64,000 nucleotides of DNA from Notamacropus eugenii. Taxonomy: Eukaryota > Chordata > Mammalia > Diprotodontia > Macropodidae. Both the position numbers and the translations under genes were made by a program. The DNA lies in the NCBI RefSeq assembly GCF_028372415.1, contig NC_092875.1:57772919-57836918 (forward strand), written 5' to 3'. Positions 57,804 through 63,995 of the stretch are shown one piece after another (the stretch's first letter is position 1; the number at the start of each line of letters is the position of its first letter). The notes beneath the pieces were generated by a model. That model was not told the origin of the DNA, did no database searches, and saw only the letters and a list, made by a program, of their open reading frames with translations.

Positions 57804-60601
57804 TGAACCTAAATCTTTTTAGGGCTAGTGTTGGGTAGTCCACTGGCAGCATTTGAATAGATCATGAAAACAAAGACAGAAAACAGGGAACGAATACCAG
57901 AGAATGCTATAGTCTGTAAACGTAGTACCAGTAACAGAAGTTCAGAATGAGCTGAGAATCTAGCTAGTAGTAAATGCTAAAAACTCCATAAGAGTTGTTG
58001 TAGCTATGTTGAGAATAAAAGGAAGACTAAAGAAGGAATAGTTAGTAGTAGTAGTAATAGTGGTGGTAGTGGTCCTAGTGGTAGTAGTAGAAGTAGTAGT
58101 AGTATTGGTAGTAGTGGTAGTGGTAGTAGTAGCTGTAGTAAGCATTTACATAGTGCCAACTATGTATCAGGCATTGTGGTAAGTACTATTATAAATATTA
58201 GCTTGTCTGATCCTCATAGCAACCCTGGGAAGTAGGTAATATTATTACCCCTACTTTAAAGTTGAGGAAACTGAGACAGAAGTTAAGTGACTTGCCCAAA
58301 GTTATGCAGCGAGTACAGGTATGAAGAAGGATTTGAAGCCAGGCGTTCTTGATTTCAAGCCCTGCCCTTTGAACACTGCATGACCTACCTGCCCAGGACA
58401 GGACTGCTGCTTAGCAATAATGGTAACAAGGAATAATGATAACAGATGACAGTGAGAAGACCTAACTACTCAACTTTATTTTGTGTCTGATTTTTCTTCC
58501 AAGAAGAATGAGCATTAGAGTAGAAAAGACAAAGAAAGTAGCTAATGGGAAGAGTAGGATAAGTAGGAAATGCTAGGAGAATACCTAACCTAGATCATGG
58601 TCTACCAGGATCAGATGAGCTATACCTCCTCAGCTTGAAAGAACTGGAAGAAGCAATTGTTAAACCATTGTTGTAAAGATCATGGCAGTGGGAGAAGTGT
58701 CTTATGACTAAAGAAGAAAAAACAACCATAATAATGCCAACAATAAAATAGCTAATATTTATAAATAAAAGTTTGCAAAATTGTTTGTATATTTTGTCTA
58801 GTTTGTTACTCACGACAACCATTTGAGGAAGATGTTATTATTCCTCTTTTGTATATGAGGAAACTAAGTCTGAGAGAGATTCAATTGCTTGTCCAGTACT
58901 ACAGAAAGTAAGTCAGGAGACAGGATTCAGGTCATCCTGACCCTAAGTCTAATGCTCTATCCACTGTGACAGGAAAGAGGATAGTCTCCCAAATGTAGGC
59001 AAGTGAGTTTTAGACAAAACTTTAAAATGTGGTAATCAACGGAACTTACAGTGAGCTTGGACAACACTAAGAGGAGTATGTCTTCAAAGAACAAGGAAGA
59101 TAGTCTGACTGTCCTTGGTCCAAGTCAGGCTACATCTGAAGTACTGAGTTCTGTTTGAGGTGCCATGTTTTAGAGAAGACATTGACAATCTAGAGAATGT
59201 GCAGAGAAAGGATCCAGTATGGTAAAGAGATTGTACACCGTGCAATATGGGAATCAGCTGAAGGATCTTGGGATGCCTAGTCTGGAGCAGAAAAGACTTA
59301 GGTAAAAATGGGAGCTGTCTAGATATCTAGAGGAAAAGGGGGACTTGTCCTGTCTGCCTCCCAGAGAACAAAACTAGCAGCAATCAAGGGAAGCTGCAGA
59401 TAGACTAATTAAGGGTTGAGGTAAGGAACGTCTTTCTAACCATTAGAGTTGTCAAAGAGTAAAAAGGGCCACTTTAGGAGGCAGTGAATTCACTGTCACT
59501 AGGAGTCTTCCAGTGAAGTTTAGATGATCATTTCTGAGAATAGAGTGGATACTTGTTCAGGTTAGATACCCTCTGAGGTCCATTACAACTCTGAAATTCT
59601 CTGATTCTCTGATAGGCATTGGTTCGAATCAGACAGAAATTTTCAACTTGAAGGATGTCAAAGACCAACAACACAGTAGGTCCATGTGAGGCACCAAGGG
59701 TCCAGGAAGGAGGTAGGGGAAGTAAGGAGAGGAAAGAGCTCAAGTGATGAAGGAAAGGGGAGGACTCTTATTTACCCACAGAAGGCTCAATCACTCTGCA
59801 AAAGACCTACTAGGAGTTGGAGACTGTGTCTTGGGTGAGGACCTAATAAGAGGGGGCCTTAATAAGGTGGAGGAGACAGGAGAGATCACCTCAAACAGCC
59901 TTTGAGGCCCCCAACAAAGACTAAACTGAACTCCCCCTCATCCTGTGATAACTCCTGGATTCCACCTGTGGCCTTTGCTTTCTTCTTATCTCCACATCCC
60001 ACTGAGAAAAGCAATACATTTCTCCATCTCTTGGAGGTTATTGAAGAAGAATAACTCCAAGGAGTAAGTATAGGGGGACTCTTGTTATATTAGCACCACT
60101 AAGGATGTTAGAGAAACGGAACCCTGAGCTGGCCCTTCCCTAGAGAAAGTCTGCTCAGCTCCTCTGACTCTCAGTTCCCCATTCTAGGCTGAAATGTTCA
60201 GTTCCCATTATCCGCTCAGGCTCTTGGCCCTTCAGTGCCCTCAGATGCTGTGTGCCCCCACACCTTCCAGGTCTTCTTTCCACTGATAAGCTTAGACTCC
60301 CCTACCTACTGAAACCCACAGCCTCTCTATCCTCTGAGCCTCCCCCACCTCTACCCTAACCCTAAACCCAGATATCCCCACTCACCATTCCTGTATGGCC
60401 CATAAACCAGTTTTGTAGTGGGGGTTCAGGGAAACATCGAAGCCTGTAGCTCTTGATATAGAATTGGTGGAGAAAGTTCAGACCTTTGCCCAGGATCCAT
60501 GTGCTAAATGTCAGGAAGATCAGGACCAAGACTGAAGAAATTTTCGATTGCAGTCCTTGTAGTCCCAGCTGGTGAGACAGCCACTCAGAACCAGGTAGCA
60601 T
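32506..60601 (-). CDS. CYP4F: Cytochrome P450 family 4 subfamily F, complete gene (gene B), 12 coding exons
   Basis: Spliced coding sequence in transcript order: 60601-60386, 46504-46360, 44772-44719, 44397-44270, 43356-43235, 35988-35718, 34675-34609, 34339-34210, 33750-33617, 33376-33312, 33035-32953, 32698-32506. It totals 1608 nt (535 residues plus TGA), every intron is GT-AG and all phases match. Seen: hydrophobic N-terminal anchor at about residues 22-45; proline-rich hinge RCFPEPP; I-helix FMFEGHDTTAS with Glu334, the residue that ester-links heme in CYP4 enzymes; ExxR as Glu393-Ser-Leu-Arg396; PYRFD; heme loop FSAGSRNCIG with Cys474. Known of the family: NADPH-dependent omega-hydroxylation of long-chain fatty acids, leukotrienes or vitamin E/K side chains on the ER membrane. 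It is about 15 residues longer than the usual 520, partly through a C-terminal extension. The subfamily is clear; which human CYP4F it pairs with is not, and substrate is not predictable from sequence alone. Confidence 0.94.
32953..33035 (-). CDS. CYP4F: CYP4F gene B coding exon 11 (residues 445-472)
   Basis: 83 nt. Acceptor CTCCCTCAG; it encodes [13 protein letters not shown] then [12 protein letters not shown], the PERF-like motif and the first half of the heme-binding loop. It ends AG|GTAAGG, splitting the Arg codon of FSAGSR. Confidence 0.95.
33312..33376 (-). CDS. CYP4F: CYP4F gene B coding exon 10 (residues 423-444)
   Basis: 65 nt. Acceptor CTTCTTCACAG; it encodes [20 protein letters not shown] then PE, the conserved stretch before the PERF-like region. 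Donor GAG|GTATTC in phase 0. Confidence 0.94.
33617..33750 (-). CDS. CYP4F: CYP4F gene B coding exon 9 (residues 378-423)
   Basis: 134 nt. It encodes [20 protein letters not shown], containing the K-helix ExxR pair Glu393 and Arg396, followed by PPVVAIGRQ and [10 protein letters not shown]. Donor AAAG|GTAACC. Confidence 0.95.
34210..34339 (-). CDS. CYP4F: CYP4F gene B coding exon 8 (residues 335-378)
   Basis: 130 nt. Acceptor CTTCCTCCCAG; it begins [19 protein letters not shown], completing the I-helix with the oxygen-activating Thr pair, and ends RQPEEIEW. The donor TG|GTCAGT is weaker than the others but is the only one that keeps phase with exon 9. Confidence 0.94.
34609..34675 (-). CDS. 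CYP4F: CYP4F gene B coding exon 7 (residues 313-335)
   Basis: 67 nt. It encodes [20 protein letters not shown] then FE, ending G|GTAAGA. Glu334 at the end of FMFE is the conserved residue that covalently binds heme in CYP4 enzymes. The I-helix is split between this exon and exon 8, as in other CYP4F genes. Confidence 0.95.
34790..35485 (-). repeat. Degenerate repeat zone in CYP4F intron 6 (relative of 25170-26640)
   Basis: On the minus strand: GTTCTAGGTATATGAACC, GGTTCTAAGTAGAGC, GGTTCTAGGAATATCAAGGG, TATCTAGGAGTACC and ATACCTAGGAATAAG. The words match the intergenic zone but spacing and spacers differ. Confidence 0.45.
35718..35988 (-). CDS. CYP4F: CYP4F gene B coding exon 6 (residues 222-312)
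   Basis: Largest coding exon, 271 nt. Acceptor TTTGCACAG. It encodes [20 protein letters not shown], then [11 protein letters not shown], then the F-G region with [10 protein letters not shown], ending [12 protein letters not shown] before donor AAG|GTGAAT. This is the E-F-G-H helix block of the fold, which lines the substrate channel. The frame is open throughout. Confidence 0.95.
36203..36302 (+). mobile_element. Composite SINE tail fragment
   Basis: TGACCTTGCACAGCCCTCTCT ... CTGATGTCACGGTCCTCTTTG ... AAGGACAAACAAC. Confidence 0.7.
36325..36912 (+). mobile_element. Composite SINE-like repeat with RTE-type tail
   Basis: Second copy of the 5640-6212 unit, including GCCTTAAACCCAATTCACTC, a T-rich tract and the CATCCTGATGAATATCTGGCC tail. 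It lies in gene B intron 5. Confidence 0.7.
36913..37150 (+). repeat. Old interspersed repeat relic
   Basis: AACCTTGGAGGCCTTGAAGGC and AAGAACTTCAGTGATGGGAAA match sequence at 46685-46975. Probably CR1/L3-linked. Confidence 0.4.
37150..38860. other. Gene B intron 5 sequence without a recognised feature
   Basis: Mixed composition; open frames on both strands lack motifs and splice context. Confidence 0.45.
38868..39108 (+). mobile_element. Marsupial tRNA-derived SINE (intron 5)
   Basis: GGTAGCTAGGTGGCATATCC, GATCAAATCCAGCCTCAGAC, GGGCAAGTCACTTAACTC and a decayed GGGAAATGCTCCACTCC tail. Confidence 0.85.
39120..39415 (-). mobile_element. CR1/L3-type LINE relic, antisense
   Basis: CTGGTATGGTGTGATCTCCAG, ACTCTTCTCTGGAG and CCAGAACTGAACACAATACC are the reverse complement of CR1/L3 coding sequence. 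Confidence 0.6.
39430..40015. other. Gene B intron 5 sequence without a recognised feature
   Basis: No exon or repeat identified. Confidence 0.45.
40022..40288 (+). mobile_element. MIR-like SINE, well preserved (intron 5)
   Basis: GGCAGCTAGGTGGTCCAATGG, GTTCAAATCTGGTCTCAGATA, TGGGCAAGTCACTTAACCTC, TCATCTGCAAAATGAGGATG and GTGTCTGGCACATAGTAGTC appear in order. Confidence 0.9.
40870..41190 (+). mobile_element. LINE-2 3' end relic (intron 5)
   Basis: CAGGTGTGACCATATTACTCC, CTCCAAAGGCTCCTCATTGC and CCTTCAGGACTTCCTGTCAAG. Confidence 0.65.
41195..42025. other. Gene B intron 5 sequence without a recognised feature
   Basis: No exon or clear repeat. Confidence 0.4.
42030..42275 (+). mobile_element. 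Marsupial tRNA-derived SINE (intron 5)
   Basis: ACAACCAGCTGGTGCAGTGG, AATTCAAATCAGGCCTCAGAG, CTTTTGCCAAGAAGAAAACCC and AAGAGTCAGACATGACTGGCA. Confidence 0.85.
42725..42890 (+). mobile_element. LINE-2 terminal fragment (intron 5)
   Basis: TCCACTTGAGTGTAGGGACTA and ACCCAGTAGGAGCATAATAAA match the L2 3' terminus. Confidence 0.55.
43235..43356 (-). CDS. CYP4F: CYP4F gene B coding exon 5 (residues 182-222)
   Basis: 122 nt. Acceptor CTTGGGCAG, start [11 protein letters not shown], then the conserved D-helix stretch [20 protein letters not shown], end SQCQ with a split Glu codon and donor GA|GTGAGT. The ATG at its start is internal to the protein. Intron 5 that follows is 7.2 kb and holds SINEs, L2 and CR1/L3 relics. 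Confidence 0.94.
44270..44397 (-). CDS. CYP4F: CYP4F gene B coding exon 4 (residues 139-181)
   Basis: 128 nt, as in mammalian CYP4F genes. It encodes [17 protein letters not shown] and [14 protein letters not shown], the B'-C helix region with the WxxHRR block that contacts a heme propionate in P450s. It ends DIMH|GTAAGA in phase 0. Confidence 0.95.
44719..44772 (-). CDS. CYP4F: CYP4F gene B coding exon 3 (residues 121-139)
   Basis: A 54-nt micro-exon, the size known for the family. Acceptor TCTCCACAG, coding [17 protein letters not shown], donor G|GTAAGT. The motif IAPKDK is characteristic of CYP4F. It enters in phase 1 and leaves in phase 1, matching its neighbours. Confidence 0.93.
44773..46005. 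other. Gene B intron 2 sequence without a recognised feature
   Basis: Searched on the minus strand for the missing exon; none here. The exon is further upstream at 46504-46360. Confidence 0.5.
46010..46258 (+). mobile_element. Composite SINE with RTE-type tail, about 100 nt from CYP4F exon 2
   Basis: GATGTATCTCACTCAAAGTG, GGACCATCTCCAGTTGTCCTG and CTTTGAGAATGAAGGACAAAC. The tRNA head is absent. Confidence 0.8.
46360..46504 (-). CDS. CYP4F: CYP4F gene B coding exon 2 (residues 73-121)
   Basis: The exon is 145 nt, the size known for this exon in mammalian CYP4F genes. Acceptor TTTATTTACAG, start LPPTEEG, end [19 protein letters not shown] then ITSAS, donor A|GTACGT (phase 1). The conserved TEEG, WxGP and CHPD blocks identify it although the middle is diverged. 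It lies alone, 13.9 kb from exon 1 and about 100 nt from a SINE at 46010-46258, so it is easily missed. Phase and length join exons 1 and 3 exactly. Confidence 0.9.
46685..46975 (+). repeat. Old interspersed repeat relic (intron 1)
   Basis: ACTTTAGAGGCCATCTAATCT and CTTGAAGAACTCCAGTGAGG; related to 36913-37150. Confidence 0.4.
46990..48413 (+). mobile_element. LINE-1 3' part, sense, with unrelated middle (intron 1)
   Basis: At 46990-47430 it matches late L1 sequence (AAGTGGTCAAAAGATACCAAC, GAGGTTTCACTTATCAACCTG). At 47945-48413 it is the L1 3' UTR (TGATTTCAGAAAAACCTGG, GAACTGGGAGAACGTTCTATA, ATATGCAATTGGGG). The segment 47480-47940 is not recognised. Confidence 0.7.
48425..51221 (+). mobile_element. 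HAL1 retrotransposon, nearly full length (intron 1)
   Basis: It starts GGGGTAGAGCCAAGATGGCAG and ends AATTAAATAAATATTTTAAAG. A short direct repeat AAGAGTT(T/A)TTTT flanks it (from 48414 and 51222). There is a 5' UTR, one broken ORF1 and a 3' UTR with no ORF2, the same structure as the minus-strand copy at 18473-21248. It is more decayed than that copy. Confidence 0.85.
49140..50160 (+). pseudogene. HAL1 ORF1, broken
   Basis: It begins [13 protein letters not shown] at 49140 with an intact ATG, but the frame stops at 49355, and later pieces (for example 49597-49785 with [10 protein letters not shown]) are in different frames or interrupted. Confidence 0.85.
51414..51665 (+). mobile_element. 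Marsupial tRNA-derived SINE, nested
   Basis: AGGGCAGCTAGGTGGCACAG, GTTCAAATCCAGCCTCAGATA, GAACTAGAGAAGGAAATTGC and CATGAAGAGTTGGACATACC. Confidence 0.88.
51680..51943 (+). mobile_element. Composite SINE with RTE-type tail, nested
   Basis: TTCACTGAATGGGTGTATCTC, GGCCATCTCCAGTCATCCTG and GTCATGGTCCTCTTGGAGAAT. Confidence 0.82.
52095..52330 (+). repeat. Old interspersed repeat
   Basis: TGCTAAGCACTGGAGATACAA, CCTTGCCTTCAAGGAACATCT and a tail AGTAAAGCTTCGAAGGAC; same family as 4960, 14635 and 27020. Confidence 0.5.
52340..53090. other. Gene B intron 1 sequence without a recognised feature
   Basis: A plus-strand acceptor/donor-like pair surrounds 52950-52987, but nothing else supports an exon. 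Confidence 0.4.
53100..53940 (+). mobile_element. LINE-2 3' end, interrupted by a MIR-like SINE
   Basis: L2 words ACCATGTCACACCTCTATTC, GTTTCCTTCAAAGTTTGTGTC and ACATGAAGCTTTTCCTGATTC run to about 53480. After an AT-rich stretch and the SINE at 53565-53828 the terminal part resumes (TTCTTTGAGAGCAGGAAG, GCATCCCCAGTGACTAACATA). Confidence 0.7.
53565..53828 (+). mobile_element. MIR-like SINE nested in L2
   Basis: GATAGGCAGGTGGCACAG, AGTTCAAAGCCTGCCTCAGAC, GGGGATAATAATAGCACCTAC and GTGTCAGGCATACAGTAGGAG. Confidence 0.82.
54330..54960 (+). mobile_element. LTR-like repeat, copy 1 (intron 1)
   Basis: Shares with copy 2 at 62100-62580 the words ATTCCTTTCTCAT, GATCATAAATTCGAGTGACAT, GACATCCTGAGTTGGG, TAGACAGTCAGAATTTAAGTT, CTGGCTCCTTGAACGTATTC and CTAACTTTAAGGGAATAAAC. 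The AATAAA near the end suits an LTR. No coding sequence is attached. Confidence 0.55.
54965..56500. other. Gene B intron 1 sequence without a recognised feature
   Basis: Searched for exon 2 without success; no repeat identified with confidence. Confidence 0.4.
56505..56645. repeat. (TATG/TACA)n AT-rich microsatellite
   Basis: Alternating TATGTA, CATATA and TGTATA units; the minus-strand frame through it is repeat-coded. Confidence 0.9.
57430..57705 (+). mobile_element. MIR-like SINE (intron 1)
   Basis: GGACAGGTAGTTGATGGAGTG, AATTCAAATGTAGCCTCAAAC, TGTGAGGATCAAAGG and GTGTAAAGTACTTTGCAAAT. Confidence 0.82.
57713..57799. repeat. Compound microsatellite (TC)n(AC)n
   Basis: About 20 TC units join about 23 AC units without interruption. 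Confidence 0.97.
58042..58140. repeat. (GTA)n imperfect trinucleotide repeat
   Basis: GTAGTAGTAGTAATAG and related units with GTG, GTC and AGT variants; directly followed by an antisense MIR. Confidence 0.9.
58141..58390 (-). mobile_element. MIR-type SINE, antisense
   Basis: GCCAACTATGTATCAGGCATT, CTTTAAAGTTGAGGAAACTGA and TTGCCCAAAGTTATGCAG. Confidence 0.8.
58735..58975 (-). mobile_element. MIR-type SINE, antisense
   Basis: TTTGTATATGAGGAAACTAAG, GGATTCAGGTCATCCTGACC and GCTCTATCCACTGTGACAGG. Confidence 0.72.
59080..59610 (+). mobile_element. CR1/L3-type LINE 3' end
   Basis: AGTACTGAGTTCTGTTTGAGG, GATGCCTAGTCTGGAGCAGAA, GGAACGTCTTTCTAACCATTA and the terminal CTCTGAGGTCCATTACAACTC with the ATTCTCTGATTCTCTG octamer-like end typical of CR1. 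Confidence 0.72.
59615..60380. other. Gene B intron 1 next to exon 1, no recognised feature
   Basis: No repeat or exon supported. Confidence 0.45.
60386..60601 (-). CDS. CYP4F: CYP4F gene B coding exon 1 (residues 1-72)
   Basis: This exon encodes [17 protein letters not shown], then a membrane anchor, then [18 protein letters not shown]. It ends ATG|GTGAGT in phase 0. The ATG at 60601 was chosen because a pyrimidine-rich acceptor ending CACTATAG sits one base upstream, as in gene A. The open frame continues upstream to 60838, but only through intron sequence. It carries the ER anchor and the proline hinge. Intron 1 that follows is 13.9 kb, the largest in the gene. Confidence 0.94.
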
Positions 60602-60930
60602 CCTATAGTGGGAGAAATAGGGTAGAACAGAGAGGAAAGAGAAATAATGGTGAGATACAGGGTGAGACACCCAGGGGTAAACCATTGGGCAGGGAAATGA
60701 GGGAAAATGTGGAGAAAGATACAGAAGGAGAAGGAGAAAAGGGGGCAAACAAGAAGGAAGGGATACAAGAGGGGAGGTAAGAGAGGAGGAGCAGGATTTT
60801 GAGATCAGAGGGAAAAGTGACCAGGTTGGGAAAGCCAAGAAGGGAAAGGGAGGAGACAGGGAAAAGGTGACAGGGAGAGAAAGGCCATGAAGGAATGAGG
60901 AAAACCAGGGTCTATGTTTGCTGTGATTAC

Positions 60931-61050
60931 CCTCTCTGGGATTCCTTGTCCTTCAAGGGATCACACTCGAGCAAGCATCCTTCCCCTATATTCTTGGAGG
61001 CAAAAGTGAAGTAAAGAATGGGAAAGGATTGTCTTGAGTCCCCAGGAGTA
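60931..61050 (-). promoter_or_regulatory. Possible non-coding first exon and 5' flank of gene B
   Basis: Coding exon 1 has a splice acceptor directly before its ATG, so an upstream non-coding exon is needed, as in known CYP4F genes. On the minus strand, GAGAGG|GTAATC at 60931/60930 is a possible donor 329 nt upstream. It aligns with GAGAGG|GTAAGA at 8371/8370 of gene A, with shared TGAAGGACAA just before. No TATA box is seen here. The exon's 5' end is unknown. Confidence 0.4.
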
Positions 61051-61299
61051 CTGCTGGAAGAATGTGCCCCTGATTTTAGGTTCCTATTGGTCTCTTCCTG
61101 GCTCCCCTCTTAGACCTGGGAATCCTTTGTGAGCAGCTATAACAATGGGGCCAGCTCATGTTGCCTCCCTACACGTCTCTCTCTGGAGATTGGGCCTCTT
61201 ACTGGCCTGAATCCTAGTCCTAGAATCCCAGGTTTCTAAAGGGAAAAAAGGTGTATATCTCTCCCTGGACAAGGAATCCTTCACCATCCCCTTTGCTAG

Positions 61300-61562
61300 C
61301 TAAGTAGCTGGGTGATGCAATGGATAGAGCATTGGCCTAGAATCAGGAAGACTTGAGTTCAAATCCAATGTAACTTACTAACTGGGTGACCCTGGGCAAG
61401 TCACTTAACCAAGTCATTCACCCTCTATTTACCTCTGATTCCTCAGCTGTGAAGTAGGGATAGTAATAACAACTAACTCAAAAGTTATTATGAGAATCAA
61501 ATAAGATAAAATGTATAAAGAGCTAAATACAGTGCTTGGCATATCGCAGATATTTGGTGAAT
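61300..61562 (+). mobile_element. MIR-like SINE upstream of gene B
   Basis: TAGCTGGGTGATGCAATGGAT, GAGTTCAAATCCAATG, CTGGGCAAGTCACTTAACC and GTGCTTGGCATATCGCAG. Confidence 0.85.
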
Positions 61563-61589
61563 TTCAGGGTTCCCACTAACCCTAGATGG

Positions 61590-62095
61590 CAACCGATAGA
61601 ACACGTGTGACAAGAAGTCATCTGACAACCTTTGCTTGAAGACCTCCAGTGATAGGGGAATGCACTATGTTCCCAGGAAGCTCATTCTGCTCTTCACAAC
61701 AAATTTTAGTCTATCTCTTTGGCACTCTGCCTCCTCCCCCCATTAATTATTCTTGACCCTATTCTCTAGGGTAGAACAGAATGAGGCTAATTTCTGTGCC
61801 ATAGACAGCCTTCAGATCCTAGAGCCAGCTGTCATGCTCCTCAGAGTCATTTCTTCTCCCGATTGTCCAGCCTTTGCTCCTTCAATTCTCATGTGGCATG
61901 AACTTAAGGCCCTTCACCATCCTGGGTACCCTCCTTTGGTGCTTATCAATGTCCATCCTAAATCATGGAGAGCAGAATTGGATACAAATACTCCTTGACT
62001 GGCCTGAAAAGGGCAGAATACAATGGTACCATCACTTCCCTAGTCATGAACAATCCCCTGCCTCTCTTATTCAGCCTGATAACACTTAATATCAT
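61590..62095 (-). mobile_element. CR1/L3-type LINE relic, antisense
   Basis: CTTCACCATCCTGGGTACCCT, ATCAATGTCCATCCTAAATCA and AAAGGGCAGAATACAATGGTA are reverse complements of CR1/L3 coding sequence. The plus-strand frame 61753-61998 is a shadow of it. Confidence 0.68.
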
Positions 62096-62099
62096 TTTT

Positions 62100-62580
62100 G
62101 GACTTTTAATAAGGGTCAAAGACTGAACTAATCAATCAGACTGTTTTGTTTTGCTCTAAAATGTCGTTTCTTGTGTCAGCAGTTTCAAACACCTGTTTAT
62201 GACAAGATGCCTGCAATCAGATTGGTGGAATTCTTTTTTCATGGAGACATATGCTATATAGAGGGAACTGAGATAGCCTGGAATCATTAATTCCAACTAA
62301 CACTACTTTGTTAATTGTCTTGTCTCACTGAATTTACAACTTATTCAACTAAGGAAATTCCTTTCTCATGGTATAGTGAAAACTTATGAGGACCATAAAT
62401 CTAAGGGACACGGACATCTTGGGGTTGTTCTAAAACATATTTAAACCTTCTCATTCTTGTATTGGGCAGTCAGAAGTTTCCTTCTGGCTCCATGATTATG
62501 TATCTGCTAGCTTTAAGGGAATAAACAACATGAATTTAGCCTGTTTGCCTCTTTTAACCAAACTTACAGGTCGACAAGCC
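62100..62580 (+). mobile_element. LTR-like repeat, copy 2 (upstream of gene B)
   Basis: Homologous to 54330-54960 in the same orientation; contains ATTCCTTTCTCATGGTATAG, GGACACGGACATCTTGGG, GGGCAGTCAGAAGTTTCC and CTAGCTTTAAGGGAATAAAC. Confidence 0.55.
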
Positions 62581-62584
62581 TAAG

Positions 62585-63880
62585 CCTTCAATATCAGCCT
62601 TTTTGATTGGCAGGTAACTGCTGTTTTATATTTAGTTTGCAGACAAAAGGCTATTTTCTCAGCAATTGATAGGGCCCTAGAGCTCAGAACTTCCTATTTT
62701 GAAGGTGGGAAGGAGAGGAAGAGAGGGGGATTATTGGGAGTAAGGTAGCAGGAATTTCTGGTTTTCTACAGGTTTTTCCCAGAACCATTGGATTCTCCTT
62801 TCCATATCCCCCCTGCCCTCTGAACTAGAAAGCTTCACAGATTTAAATCCTTCAATTCCCTGCCTAGAGAGGCCCACCAAGGAAAGTGAGTGATGATTGG
62901 GGGAAAGAAGGGGAAAAGTATGGGGTTTGGGACTTAGAGGCTGAGGGGCTTACAAATGGTGATGGGGGTGGGGAAAATGGGTAAGGGGCTAGGCAAAGAG
63001 AGGGATGGGCTGTATTCTCAAAAATCTGACCCTGGTGTGGACCAAGTTGGTACAGCGTAGAAGCCTCAGAAAAAGCTCAAAATGGGCATTAGAATTGAGG
63101 GTGTAAGAGATGAACTGAACTTCAGTTTCCACAAGAAAATACATAAATAAACCATAAGTGTTGTATTTGGTTGGAAAGCAAGAAAACAAACAGGTTAGAA
63201 AGAAAGTCTTGGTAATGTTAATACTTCCTGCTACAGGATGTGGACACCTGTTTATCAGCAAATCTAAGGGCAAACAACTGCTTCATTTTACTTTGAGTAA
63301 AATTCACTACTCCAAAGGTGGGGTCGTGGTGGTGGAGCATTTCATTTCACAACACTGTTTTGAATGTTAGGACTTATGTTAATGGTGAGGGAAATTTAGA
63401 TATCCTGAGTTTATCCTGTTATCAAGAGAAGGGATTCCTTTAAAAGCATTTATCATTTATTCTTCTTTTACTAAGTATAAAGAAAATGAGAAATGTAAGC
63501 AGGAATAGAGACCTAGGTCAGGGTGGGGTTTAGGAGTTTTTCAGATAGGCTATGAACTCTGAAGTCCCAGCCAATGGGAGGGAGGTGGGAAATTCAAATT
63601 GGAAACAGTACACAAAAAGGCTCACATTTGTCTGAACAAGTGTACTTCATTCGGGAACTACCCATTCATTTGGAATGAATGCATGTAAAATAAATATAGT
63701 GAGAACGTTCCTCAAAGGGAAAGGGTGTTGTTTTTTTTAGAATGAGCATGTTTCTCACAAGGGGGCAGGTTATGCAAGATCAGGCCAGCAAAGGACCCCA
63801 CTGCACACAAAGCTCCCAGAAGATGAAAGTAGCAACCAGGAGTCAGCAACCTGATTGGTTCCCTTGCCTGACTGGTCCTC
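62585..63880. other. Upstream intergenic stretch without a recognised feature
   Basis: No gene or clear repeat; a small minus frame at 63273-62989 has no known motif. Confidence 0.45.
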
Positions 63881-63884
63881 TAGA

Positions 63885-63995
63885 TCAGAGGTGTCAAAGC
63901 TCTGAATACTGCCTACGCTGCAGTACAGTTTGAAGCAGATAAAAATATAATTGAAAAATGGTTATCAAGATAAATAAAGATACATTTAATCATAG
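63885..63995 (-). mobile_element. hAT-type transposon remnant, antisense, running off the right edge
   Basis: AGAGGTGTCAAAGCTCTGAAT ... GTACAGTTTGAAGCAGATAA ... AATAAAGATACATTTAATCA is the reverse complement of the family at 6837-7000. Confidence 0.55.

Noticed and set aside
57960-58145. Poly-threonine frame
   Set aside because: Translation of the GTA trinucleotide repeat.
59528-59743. Minus frame with [17 protein letters not shown] resembling CYP4F exon 2
   Set aside because: It lacks TEEG and CHPD, has no fitting splice sites, and partly overlaps a CR1/L3 3' end. The true exon 2 was found at 46504-46360.
60362-60838. A 158-codon minus frame starting 79 codons upstream of the CYP4F exon 1 Met
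   Set aside because: The upstream part is pyrimidine-rich intron ending in a splice acceptor at 60603-60602, and gene A shows the same acceptor before its ATG. The start is placed at 60601.
54330-62580. A provirus between the two LTR-like copies
   Set aside because: No gag, pol or env-like sequence lies between them; the interval holds CYP4F exon 1 and unrelated repeats, and the two copies are diverged.
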